A model generated the notes under the pieces. That model saw nothing but the letters and a program-made list of their open reading frames with translations. It did no database searches and was not told the origin of the DNA. Positions 10,566-20,300 of a stretch of 64,000 nucleotides of DNA are shown piece by piece. Position numbers and translations under genes: made by a program. The stretch is from Alloascoidea africana (taxonomy: Eukaryota > Ascomycota > Alloascoideomycetes > Alloascoideales > Alloascoideaceae), in contig JAKTTT010000036.1 in the NCBI GenBank assembly GCA_030581615.1, positions 62,001 to 126,000 of the forward strand, written 5' to 3'. Position 1 is the first letter of the stretch; each line of letters starts with the position of its first letter.

Positions 10566-11284
10566 CTGGAGCACGGGGCACGGGGCGTGGAGAAAGGAGC
10601 GACGGTGTGTTATATGCCTGGGGTGCTGGGATTCCTGGAGTGCTGAGATGCCCGGAAGGGAGATGTCGAGAAGCAGCGGGAAAAAGACGAAGGAGCTGGA
10701 GCTGGTCGAAATCCAAATCCAAATCGAACTCGAACTCGAAATCGAAATCGAAATCGAAATCGAAATCGACCCCGGCGTCTCTGCCGTGCGCTCCTTTTTT
10801 TTTTTTTTTTTTAGCTTTTTCGATTTCTGGCCCGACGCGTGTGTAACTGTGGGCCCGGGACCGTGTTTACGCGCGGCTGGGTGACAGCTCCCGCCAACTG
10901 TCCAGGTCTAGCTTTCTAGCTTTCTTGCTTTCTAGCCTATATAGCCAGAGCCACATCCCGCGGTGTCTAATTGCGAAGCTTAAACCGTGACAGCTTGGAA
11001 AACTCTATTTCGGCGCTGAGGCACAACGGACATGTCCTCTTACTTAAAGCCTCTATAAAGCATGACAAAAAACAAATGAATAAACAGTGCCCAAAGACAT
11101 CTTTTGGCTAGCCCAGGTCGTAGCAACCTGGATCGCTGGAATGCACAAAACCGTGCTTATCTTACTCCTAAATGACGTAGTACATCGGTGTGTGTTAGTT
11201 CATGTTATCAAACCACAGGTCTTAGGCATACACGTACCAGAATGGGTCTCATTTCGCGTCGCAAAAGCAATGTTCATTCACTTT
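10566..11284. other. CAF120 upstream region with microsatellite and T tract
   Basis: About 720 bases upstream of CAF120 and downstream of the membrane-protein gene. It holds a degenerate hexamer microsatellite (units such as AAATCG) at about 10706-10769 and an 18-T tract at 10795-10812. Such tracts exclude nucleosomes in yeast promoters, and this one lies about 230 bp upstream of the CAF120 ATG. The segment to about 10900 is unusually GC-rich apart from the tract. No gene is supported. Confidence 0.5.
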
Positions 11285-12985
11285 TCATTCCCCTTCTTGT
11301 TGTTCAGTCGTGCTCAAATGCGTCCTCATGTATTCCTCTAATGGCCGCGGTTTCGGGTGAAGCGGCTCATCTAAAAGCATTTCTTGGAAAAGCTTTTCCT
11401 CGTCCACCGTTATGAAACCATCGCCTCTGTCCACATTTGAATTCCGATCGTTTGAAACTCCGTTTTCTCCCTGTTCATTCTCACAAATTGCATTGGTGCA
11501 CATAAAGTCCTCTCTGAAACCGGTACCCTTTTCTTGCTGCTTTCGTAGCTTCTCTTCTTTCTCTAGTTCGATATTCTGTTCCAGCCATGTCAAGGTACAT
11601 GTCCAATCACTTGTAAAAGAGTTGTACAAATTGGATTTTTTGGGATCAATCTCAATCTCAACCTCTTTGTGACCCTCATAGTGTCGTAGAGTGGTAGGCG
11701 ATGAACTATCGTAAATCTCATCGTTGTCTTCACAATCTTCTTCTCCTTCAGATCCGAGCATTCTCTCCACACAAAACTCAGCATCCTCACTGGTTTCAAA
11801 CTGCGTCTGTACCCTTGGCTGTGTATTTTCCAAATCATTGGGCTTTGTTGGGCGATCTGAATGCATGTATTTCAGATTATGCTTCCTTTTTGTCAAGAAA
11901 CCCAACTCTCTCTTTGAACTCTTTTTGGAAAGAGATCCCTTAGAAAGTGCGTCTGAGTTTGAATACTCCTGCGGGTATAGATTGTTACAATCCTTTGATT
12001 CATTGTAATGTTTTTTCTTGATCGAGTGCGAAGCAGAAGCATTTTGAGGGAAGAGGTTGATAGAAGTGGGCACTTTACATCTTTTCGAATAAGGAAATCG
12101 AAATGGCTTTCCATGCTTTTCCTGGGACTTAAGCTCAAATAAGCACTTCTCGCAGTTGCCATAACTATCATGTTCTTCGCTGTATTTAAACCCAATTGTC
12201 CCGCCTTCACAATAGCTTTTCTTCCGCGTTATCTGATACGGCTTTAAGTAATCGTCGTTCGAATCGCTAACCCCCCTTTTCAAAGCATTTCTGTGTGCTT
12301 TACAATAATAAAGCATAATCGAGGCGAGCAAAACGCCCACCATAAGTATAGGCATTGCTATTGTCAGAGCCAAAACTTTGGGACTTTTCGAATGGTGTGT
12401 TGCCGTAGATGCTATAGCAGAAGCTGTAACTGAAGAAACGGGATTTACCATAGCTAGCTTCATACCGAAATTTAATCCATGGTTTGATAGAGTAGTTGGA
12501 ACTCCATTTTGACCAAAAGCTACTAACATGAGGCCTCCTGTTACTGCCCCTGCTGCTGTTGCTGTTGCTGTTGTTGCAGATGGAATATATGTTAGAACTC
12601 CGGTTTTAGAAGGTAGAGTCAGTTCTCCTGTATTGAGAGGAGGCACATAAACTTGTAAATTGCTTTCTTCTTCAAAAATTTCTATTCTAAACGAAGAGGA
12701 AGATTCCAAATGGTCATTTGTATAGTGCTCTGGTATTCGTATTGAAGTGGTCTGAACGTCAATTGAGTTACGATTAGGCCGCGATTTTTCTACCGTATTT
12801 ACAAAGTTCTTAGATATCGGCTCTTTTCTTGACTGCAAAAGTGAATTTGGTTCCAGTACATTGTTCACAGATGGATATGACTGTTCTATGATTTTGGTCA
12901 CTGTTCTCGTCAGTGTAATTGTGGTCGTCTCTTCCAAAGATGTATTTGTCGAAAAGCTATAATAGCGCCTAGGATGTATCTTCAT
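11285..12985 (-). CDS. Single-pass membrane protein of unknown function
   Basis: I do not recognise the 566-residue product. It has a Ser/Thr-rich N-terminal half with an Ala/Thr/Val stretch (TATATAAGAVTGG), then one strong membrane segment at about residues 215-237 (VLALTIAMPILMVGVLLASIMLYYC). A basic flank (KAHRNALKRG) follows it, which fits an outside-N, inside-C orientation. The cytoplasmic tail of about 330 residues is charged, with an acidic stretch (EGEEDCEDNDEIYDSS) and a short conserved-looking end (DEEKLFQEMLLDEPLHPKPRPLEEY). This layout recalls yeast cell-surface or vacuolar type I proteins, but I cannot assign a family. The first ATG in frame is at 12985; no signal peptide follows it. 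An open frame without ATG continues about 90 nt upstream, so a 5' exon may be missing (see the entry at 13085). Confidence 0.7.
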   Translation of the reverse strand: MKIHPRRYYSFSTNTSLEETTTITLTRTVTKIIEQSYPSVNNVLEPNSLLQSRKEPISKNFVNTVEKSRPNRNSIDVQTTSIRIPEHYTNDHLESSSSFRIEIFEEESNLQVYVPPLNTGELTLPSKTGVLTYIPSATTATATAAGAVTGGLMLVAFGQNGVPTTLSNHGLNFGMKLAMVNPVSSVTASAIASTATHHSKSPKVLALTIAMPILMVGVLLASIMLYYCKAHRNALKRGVSDSNDDYLKPYQITRKKSYCEGGTIGFKYSEEHDSYGNCEKCLFELKSQEKHGKPFRFPYSKRCKVPTSINLFPQNASASHSIKKKHYNESKDCNNLYPQEYSNSDALSKGSLSKKSSKRELGFLTKRKHNLKYMHSDRPTKPNDLENTQPRVQTQFETSEDAEFCVERMLGSEGEEDCEDNDEIYDSSSPTTLRHYEGHKEVEIEIDPKKSNLYNSFTSDWTCTLTWLEQNIELEKEEKLRKQQEKGTGFREDFMCTNAICENEQGENGVSNDRNSNVDRGDGFITVDEEKLFQEMLLDEPLHPKPRPLEEYMRTHLSTTEQQEGE

Positions 12986-13084
12986 CTTGAACCTGTTTTG
13001 TTGTCTAGTATTGTAACTGGACCATAATCTCAACTTGTTTTCTAAGGCCCATACATTGTTGTTATATGGATATCTTCTCCAACC

Positions 13085-13270
13085 TCATCTAACCATGTTG
13101 GAACATGCCCAATGCCGAGATTCCATCTTGGTAAGTACGGTACTAATTAAGAGGACTCTCCGTTTCTTGGCCGACGTAATGAATATAGCCTTGACCTTTG
13201 TGATGTTCCCCTGAAGAGTCTCTGAAACCATGATATCACAAAGCCACACCACTATAAACCCAACCACCAT
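13085..13270 (-). other. Candidate upstream signal-peptide exon
   Basis: Directly upstream of the membrane-protein gene, an ATG at 13270 opens a short frame starting MVVGFIVVWLCDIMVSETLQG, which looks like a secretion signal followed by an N-glycosylation site (GNIT). This is what the neighbouring type I-like protein lacks. I could not find a convincing 5' splice site that joins the two in frame, so the link is only a suggestion. Confidence 0.25.
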
Positions 13271-13759
13271 TTTTTCATGGATGCTCAGATGAAAGTTCAC
13301 CCCACGACTTGTGTATCAGACTTGTTAGAAAAGCGTTTAGCAAAAAGACGACAGCTTTAATCATTCCATTTTAAGAAAAGTATTTACCAGTAAGGACGAA
13401 CACAAGCATACATTATCCAATTATAAATTATTAGCATTACTCTGCTTTAAAAAACTTTCCCTTTTCAATCGACTCGCTTAAATATGAGTCTCAATTTTTG
13501 AAACAAGCAGATAAGGAAAATAAAATGCAGAATAGAAGAAAAGAACACAACAATTGAAATTCACAACGTAGAAATAGAAAGGTTGTATTCTCAAATCACG
13601 CATCGTCTTCGATTATGTTAAGAAACTAATACTGAAATAATTATTAAAAAAAGGAAAAAAAAAAAAAAAAAAAAAACCGCAAAATTAACAAAAGGAGCGC
13701 TTTTGATATTTGCTTAATAAAAGCCATATAAAAAGAAAAAAAAAATAATCGTCCGAAAA
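13271..13759. other. Intergenic with a long A tract
   Basis: Between the candidate signal exon and the adhesin stop, this AT-rich stretch contains a 22-A run at 13655-13676, about 100 bp downstream of the adhesin stop codon as read on the minus strand. No gene is seen. Confidence 0.4.
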
Positions 13760-16700
13760 CTACGCCCAACCAATGATGAAAATTGCGACCAAAACGTTAA
13801 CAATAGACTTTAAAGATGGAGAGGTGATCTTTGATGAATCGCCTTTATATCCTTCTGGTAGTCCAGCACCAGGAGAGGTAGCAGATGGTTTTCCCACATT
13901 TGTTCCAGTATACACAACATTTGGATTGGCATTGGTCGGCGGTCTCGCAGTATCTTCCCCAGCTGGTGGAATTGGTGGAGCAGGACCGTTTTCTGAAACA
14001 TGAGGCACGGGTGGTGGTGTTTCTAAAGGAATTTCCTTAGTTGTTGTGACTCCAACTTTTCTAGAATCAGTTTCGAAATCAGTGCAGGTGGTGGTGATGA
14101 AAATTGTTCCAGGTGCTTCAGCATTGGGTCTTCCTCCATTAGCAGAAGGCTTGGGGCCTGCTTCTCCATTAGTTCCGTGTACAGTAGTAATTCCTGAATG
14201 AGCATGTCCTGCTTCTTCTTCTGGGCAAATGGTCGTTGTAACATAACCTCCTCCTACCACCGGGGTAACCACTACAGTAACATGAACTGGTCCTTCTTCG
14301 GCGCTCGGCTCAACATTGCCACCAGGTTGAGTATTCTTTCCTCCTTCAGTAGTGCATTCAGTGGTAACTGTTTTGGTAGATCCTGCTGGAAGTGGAGTAG
14401 AAGCAGTATCCAGATGAGTTTTGGTTGCACAACGAGTACAGTCTATCGTAGAGCCGTGTTTCGATGAGATGGAACTGCCAGTATTTGATGTCGCTGCTCC
14501 ATTAGAAGTTTTTCTAGGCACAGACGAACCGTTGGATTCCGTTACTCGCGAGGAATGTCCGTTTGCACTAGAAGAACTACTAGATGCTGTTCCTTGAGAA
14601 GAAGGATTTGTACCCGACGAACCAACAGGTGTTGATACTGCTGAAGATAATCCACTTGTACCAGAAGAACCGCCAGGGGTTGCTACCTGCGAGTGACTTT
14701 CTTTTGTACCAGAAGAACCGCCAGGGGTTGTTACTTGCGAGGGACTTTCGTTTGCACCAGAAGACTGACTAGGAATGGAAACATAAGAACCCGTGTTGCT
14801 TGTAGATGGCTGGGATATGGTACTGGGATCGCCTCCAGCTCTTTCAACAATAACACTCCCAGATGCCGCTGGATTCCATACTTGTACTTCGAGTTCGTCC
14901 CATAGATGAGAAGCCCCCTGTTGATGTGCTGTTTCTTCATTACCAAACCTCACAGAAATTGGGTAGCTTTCCGGTTCATGTTTTCCACCTTTGATCTCGA
15001 ACAGGTATTGCACAATTTCGGGATTGGTAAAAGTACCTGTGTAGCCAAGTTCCAAATGAGTTTCCGAACAATCGGTTTCGACTTGCCGCGCTCCCACGGG
15101 TACCAGGTAATTAGGATATCCAAGTTCATTCACCAGATTGGAGCCAAACACTGCAATTTGATCACAATTGATAGAAAAGTTCAGATTGGAGTCAGCCAAA
15201 ATGTGACCACCAGAGTTTGTGGAATCAGAGTTTTGGGAATCAACCAAAATGTGACTAACAGAGTTTTTGGAATCAACGGGGACGTTCACAGTGACAAGTT
15301 TCATGTTGAAAATTTTCTGAACATACCCGAAGGGCAAACTTGAGTCAATTTGTCCAAAAGTTAGGCTGTTATGGATAGCACCTCCAACAGTTAGAAATTC
15401 AAAATCATGCTTTCCGTTAAAGTAACAAGCGTCTTGAGCGCGTAAACCCGTTGAGATAAAGATCGATCCTGAGGTTCCCCTTGGAATTTCATCATCAAAA
15501 CGAACAGTCAACTTATCAGCACCTTCGTCAAACAAAGCTTGGCCAAGCACATGCCCAGGATCCTTCTCATCAGTGATATTGAAAGAAGATATAGCAATAT
15601 CAAAGTCTGCAGGTAGCGAAACTTCAAAAAAGTCCTTTGCAGAAGCTCCGGACTTTAACTTAAAATTTATAACGACTTTAAAGTAGTCAAATGGGCTAAT
15701 AACATCGGCGCTATTAGATTTTTGTTGTTGTATCTCAATATCGGTAATGGCGTCCAGTCCCTTGACACTTGCCTTACCTAAAGGCGCTGAAGTAGCCACA
15801 ATTTCCGAAGATTTACATGTTTTGGTGCTCATCAATCCAGGTTTATTGGAAGGATGTCCGGCAGTGGTGGGCGAAGAAGTGTGAGGGTTTGTATTCCCAG
15901 ATCCTGATGGGAGTGAAATGCTGTTCAAAGTAGTGGTTGGACTTGTGGGGTGCTCGCTATTGCTCGGAGTGGTTGATATTTGAATAGGAGAATCAGTACC
16001 GGTAACTGTTATTGTCTCAACACCACTCACCGAGGCTCTGTCTTTGCAAGCATAATCGTTAAAACAATAAATATCGGAGACATGACTTTCTACGGCATGA
16101 AGAGCGCAAATTCCAAAGAGCCGAGCTTTGCAGTAAGAAACAGTAAGAACAGCTGGAGCCATGCAAGTGTATCCTAGCACTGGTGACGTTTTGAATAGAC
16201 CTTCATCACCACCAGCGACTGAAAACTTTTTCAGATTGCTTCCGATCTGATTGATCTTATTCGAATGGTCGTATAGAATTGTAGGTTCCTTAAAAGATGT
16301 GGGTGTGGATAAAATAATCTCTAAAATATCAGAGTCTTTATAAGGATCGTTGGAGATATCAATTTCGTACTGAACATTGTACTTCCCTGGGTCCCCATTT
16401 TTCTTTGACAAGTCCATGGTTATCTGAGTATCAACAATGTTGTTATGACAGTTCAAGAGACAAATTTGCTCCAAGTGACAGGCATCATTCGGTGGCGGAG
16501 AGCTTGGACGGGTTGTGGCCGGCACATTTGGACTAGACTGAGTCACTGGAGGCGGCTGGAGAGTAGACTGTGCTGGCTGTGTTGTGACTCCTTGGATACT
16601 GCTGATGGTGGGGTTGTTACTACACGAGTTTTCTTTGAAGCAATAAATGTCGGAGTCGTAAGTGACGACTTTGGAAAGAACACAGTCTCCAAAAAGCCTG

Positions 16701-17305
16701 TTTACACAATGCTCCACCATAATTGTGACTGGAGGCACACACGCCAATCCCGGTAAATCGTCCGCATTCAATCTTGCAAGGTCGGTAGTGGCAGTAAACT
16801 TTTTGTGGTTTTTTCCAATCATATTTACTCCAAGATATCCATCATATAACGATTTTTCTTTAATGGAAGAAGTCCTAGAACTGATTGAGATCAGCATTAT
16901 ACTATCTTCTGTGTAAGGCTCGTTCGTTAAATCAATGTCAAAAGTCACTTGATAGTCATCATTTCTCCCGTAGGACAAGTCCTTGACCATTTTCTCAGCA
17001 ACCACATTATCTTGGCAACCGTTGACGCAAACGCGTTGGAGATGGCATGAATCAGAAGGTGTATTTGAAACCGAAGGTGTATTTGAAACCGAAGGTGTAT
17101 TTGAGGCAGAATCTGGTAAAACCAAACTGCCTGGAACATTTACAAAAGCAGGAGGCAATGAGGATGGTGGGGCAGAGAGGAGAGAGGATCCGAATGAACC
17201 AGAAGCCGAACTTGTTCCACTGCTTGACGGAATGCTTGCAAAACCATTAGCAAGATCCAAAAGCAAACCAAGAAACACATAAAGAGAGAGTGATCGAAAG
17301 CTCAT
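13760..17305 (-). CDS. GPI-anchored cell-wall adhesin with tandem cysteine-rich modules and an agglutinin-like domain
   Basis: The start at 17305 gives 1181 residues beginning MSFRSLSLYVFLGLLLDLANG, a clear signal peptide; the frame is open 53 codons further up but without such a signal. Order: Ser-rich linker with NTPSVS repeats; cysteine module 1 (about 86-226); Pro/Ser/Thr linker; module 2 (about 276-420); linker; an immunoglobulin-like region (about 495-808) resembling the Als/Sag1 agglutinin N-domain (SPFDYFKVVINFKL, FFEVSLP, GSIFISTGLRA). A Ser/Thr/Gly stalk with repeats of the type SQVxTPGGSSGT follows, then a typical fungal adhesin stalk (TKTVTTECTTEG, YVTTTICPEEEAG). The last residues (SLKSIVNVLVAIFIIGWA) form a hydrophobic tail for GPI attachment. 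It is likely linked to wall glucan and mediates adhesion or mating agglutination. The ligand cannot be told from sequence. Confidence 0.85.
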   Translation of the reverse strand: MSFRSLSLYVFLGLLLDLANGFASIPSSSGTSSASGSFGSSLLSAPPSSLPPAFVNVPGSLVLPDSASNTPSVSNTPSVSNTPSDSCHLQRVCVNGCQDNVVAEKMVKDLSYGRNDDYQVTFDIDLTNEPYTEDSIMLISISSRTSSIKEKSLYDGYLGVNMIGKNHKKFTATTDLARLNADDLPGLACVPPVTIMVEHCVNRLFGDCVLSKVVTYDSDIYCFKENSCSNNPTISSIQGVTTQPAQSTLQPPPVTQSSPNVPATTRPSSPPPNDACHLEQICLLNCHNNIVDTQITMDLSKKNGDPGKYNVQYEIDISNDPYKDSDILEIILSTPTSFKEPTILYDHSNKINQIGSNLKKFSVAGGDEGLFKTSPVLGYTCMAPAVLTVSYCKARLFGICALHAVESHVSDIYCFNDYACKDRASVSGVETITVTGTDSPIQISTTPSNSEHPTSPTTTLNSISLPSGSGNTNPHTSSPTTAGHPSNKPGLMSTKTCKSSEIVATSAPLGKASVKGLDAITDIEIQQQKSNSADVISPFDYFKVVINFKLKSGASAKDFFEVSLPADFDIAISSFNITDEKDPGHVLGQALFDEGADKLTVRFDDEIPRGTSGSIFISTGLRAQDACYFNGKHDFEFLTVGGAIHNSLTFGQIDSSLPFGYVQKIFNMKLVTVNVPVDSKNSVSHILVDSQNSDSTNSGGHILADSNLNFSINCDQIAVFGSNLVNELGYPNYLVPVGARQVETDCSETHLELGYTGTFTNPEIVQYLFEIKGGKHEPESYPISVRFGNEETAHQQGASHLWDELEVQVWNPAASGSVIVERAGGDPSTISQPSTSNTGSYVSIPSQSSGANESPSQVTTPGGSSGTKESHSQVATPGGSSGTSGLSSAVSTPVGSSGTNPSSQGTASSSSSSANGHSSRVTESNGSSVPRKTSNGAATSNTGSSISSKHGSTIDCTRCATKTHLDTASTPLPAGSTKTVTTECTTEGGKNTQPGGNVEPSAEEGPVHVTVVVTPVVGGGYVTTTICPEEEAGHAHSGITTVHGTNGEAGPKPSANGGRPNAEAPGTIFITTTCTDFETDSRKVGVTTTKEIPLETPPPVPHVSENGPAPPIPPAGEDTARPPTNANPNVVYTGTNVGKPSATSPGAGLPEGYKGDSSKITSPSLKSIVNVLVAIFIIGWA
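14640..14760 (-). repeat. Tandem repeats in the adhesin stalk
   Basis: Two to three near-identical units of about 50 nt coding TPGGSSGT plus a Ser/Gln-rich stretch lie side by side here. Related degenerate units continue toward 14600. Length change in such repeats alters how far an adhesin reaches from the wall. Confidence 0.7.
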
Positions 17306-20300
17306 GTTCAATACACAAATAAACGAAAAGTAGAGTATTGACAGAGTATGAAGCGAATTGAACTGGCAATCTGGATGGCTAGGGACAGTACTTGTTAAAT
17401 CTATATATAAGGAACGATTCCTGGAAAACAAAATTTCCATAAATGTTTCTTGAGTTAAAAGCAAATAACTAAATCATAATCTTGAAGATCAGCTCAGTCT
17501 TCGAGCTTTTCTTACAAACTCCAAGCCAATTAACCAAACCGTGTGACTAAATCTGGCATAAGGTTAAGATTCCATCGTCTAGAACTAAGCATTTGCTATT
17601 GTAGAGATCTGAAAGAAATTGTGATAGACCATCTTACGCTTCTGTAGGCGAGTCGAGCATTTGATAATAGTAATGATTTTAGCCCAACTTTATACGTCTT
17701 TTTCCATGGTATTGGTAAACTTACTGAAAGATTAGCTATGTGGTGTATCTCTTTTAGTTGGGTTCAATATCAGAGAGTTGCAGAACAACCTAACTGTAGT
17801 GAGCCGTGGAATTCTTGATCGATAAAGAATAAAAAATGATTTTCTCAGCAGCCAGCTTGAACGAGAAATTACACGCTTGTCAAGTTCAATGTTCAGAATG
17901 ATAATTTTATTGATTAATAGAAAAGGATACCTTATCAAAGAATGCTACGTGCTAGAATAAACTGATGTTAGAAAGACTTGGTTAAGACCAGAATTCCTAA
18001 AACTTTTTTTCTATCTTTCAATCACTCATAGTTTCTACCCTTGTACAAGTTTGCGACATCCCCTCTGTAGCATATTCTAGAATGATTGCTTTAAAAATTG
18101 TAAGAATTTATATATAAAACTTTTGTAGTTAGCCTTTTCATAAAGCTGTAGTATCTCATTCCAAGCAAAGAGGTGTTTATAGCTAGCTATCCAATGAGTT
18201 ATATCTCAATAATAAAACGATACATCTGTAAGCTATAAAAGACTGCCAAATAAACACAGTCAATACCTAATATTTAGATACATTTTTTATGTCAAAAGTC
18301 CAAGGTTTTTAACCTAACTTGGCCTTTTATGTTGTACTTGCAACTCTGGATTTGAGCACAAGTCGTATTATAGAGCAAACACACACTCAATTCCCAAAAA
18401 AAGAGGTTTAACCTTTCAAATTAGTTTGTGAACCTCCTTTCAAGTATAATAACTCCGGATTAAAGCTAATACAACTCGCCACTGTCTTTCTAAAGAAGCA
18501 AAGGAGTGTCATGAGATATTCCAATAGTGTAAGAAAAAACTAGCAAGCTCCGACTATGGGAAATCTGTAGACCTTAATTCTAGCCTAAATCGTTTACAGA
18601 AAACTTACCGCCATAAATGTATAATAACAACACAAATAGATCATCTTACATCTTTGGAAGCTTGAAAATATGACTATAATTTTCGTAAATAGCTTGCTCA
18701 GTCCTTCTTAATTCCTGAAATGGATTATTCCTTTCCGTTTTTGCTCTTTTCGATATAAAGAAGATAATAGGATTAACCAGCTGGGGATAGTTTCCTGTTA
18801 ATCAGACAGGTTAGTTTTATTTGCTCCCTTCTTGGGGGGTTCATGATTGAAATAATCTCAATCCCAGATGGTGCCTAATCGTAGGAGCCCCAATACTCCA
18901 ATTGACATTCTAACAGTTGCGAGTTTTAGATCTCTCTAAATAAGTTGTAGCTACTTCTTTTTTGAATGCCTTTTGGATAGATTTCATATACGGAATTGTG
19001 TGGTAGATGACTGGTGCCTAATCAGCTTCTAGTCTATCTTGTCAAGTTTTGACAGTTATGACCTAACTAAAATCAATTTATAGCTTTCAAACAACTTAAG
19101 ATCACGCTGTCACTCAATAAATGTGTTTCCAAACTCAATTCACAGTTTGCTTGACGTGCAATAAATGGTAATACTTGTGGCTTGGAAATAGAGCAATACA
19201 GATTGTATTCTCGAAGCAGCTCAAATTTGATGAATGGACTCCTTGAAGCTGTAAGTAATGCTCAAAGATGCAATTTTAGTTACTGACACTGTTTGAAGAC
19301 AAATATCGAGGCGTGTCAAAGTTCAAGCAAGATACATGGTGTTTCAAGGAGTACTTTAATTTGTATTAGCGCCATTACATAAACTAATTTATTCATAATC
19401 TTTCTCTCCTAGATTATTTCAACCACAATAACTAATATGGAAGTAATTCATTTCAGCAATCTGGATCGGAATACTTTTTCCATAGAATGTCGATATAAGA
19501 AGAATGATTCAACACTGTTTTTTAAACCTTAAAACTAAAGGTCGACCTAAAACTAAATATTTACAAATTTGGCCTTGTAAATCCTGATATCTTCTTGCGA
19601 TCCATATTTCCACAAAGCAGAAGAGAAAGATACATTCAGAACATGTCATAAATCTATTTTTGGCCCCAAGAACACTTTCGTTAGTGTATACGCGGTATAG
19701 AGGCTTTTTCAACTGGTTAGAACAGCTCTCAATCATTGAATCGTTTCAAAGTAACTTTGATTGCTATAAGAATGTTCTATATCTCAAACTTACCGACTTA
19801 TAAAAGGAAAAAGAACCATAAACTTCCTGCTCCATAATAGGGGCTTTTCTTTGTACAGTTTTTGGAAGTCCATCAAAACAAAAAGAAAACTGCATTTGTG
19901 GAGATTCAAACTCTAATTTTGACCCATTTCTGCTCACGATACTTGGATGGTAAATCTATAATTTCAATACAAAGGCCGCTTCTTAGTTTAGCGCGAAGCA
20001 TAGATGTTTTCGAAATACTTCGGCAAATTAGGCTTTGAACGAAAGAATTCATGACCTACCGTCAATCGTTTCCTGATTATCTATTTGTTCTTTGGTTAAC
20101 CTTACAGATTTCAACGGAGATTCAATTGGAACATGGATTGAATTCAACGGCGAAGACCGGGTCTCTGAAACCAATTTGTCCTTGTTTATTAGCTTATTAC
20201 CCATTTTTAACTGATTTCCACATGCACTTTACTCCATGTTTGAAGTCTTCGATATTTATGTTTTGGTCTCGTAGAGTAGTTCTGGCGAACAGCAATATAA

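Noticed and set aside
13130-13151. Plus-strand GTAAGT followed closely by TACTAAT and AG, like a tiny intron
   Set aside because: Only about 20 bases, far below a workable intron size, with no coding frame on that strand.
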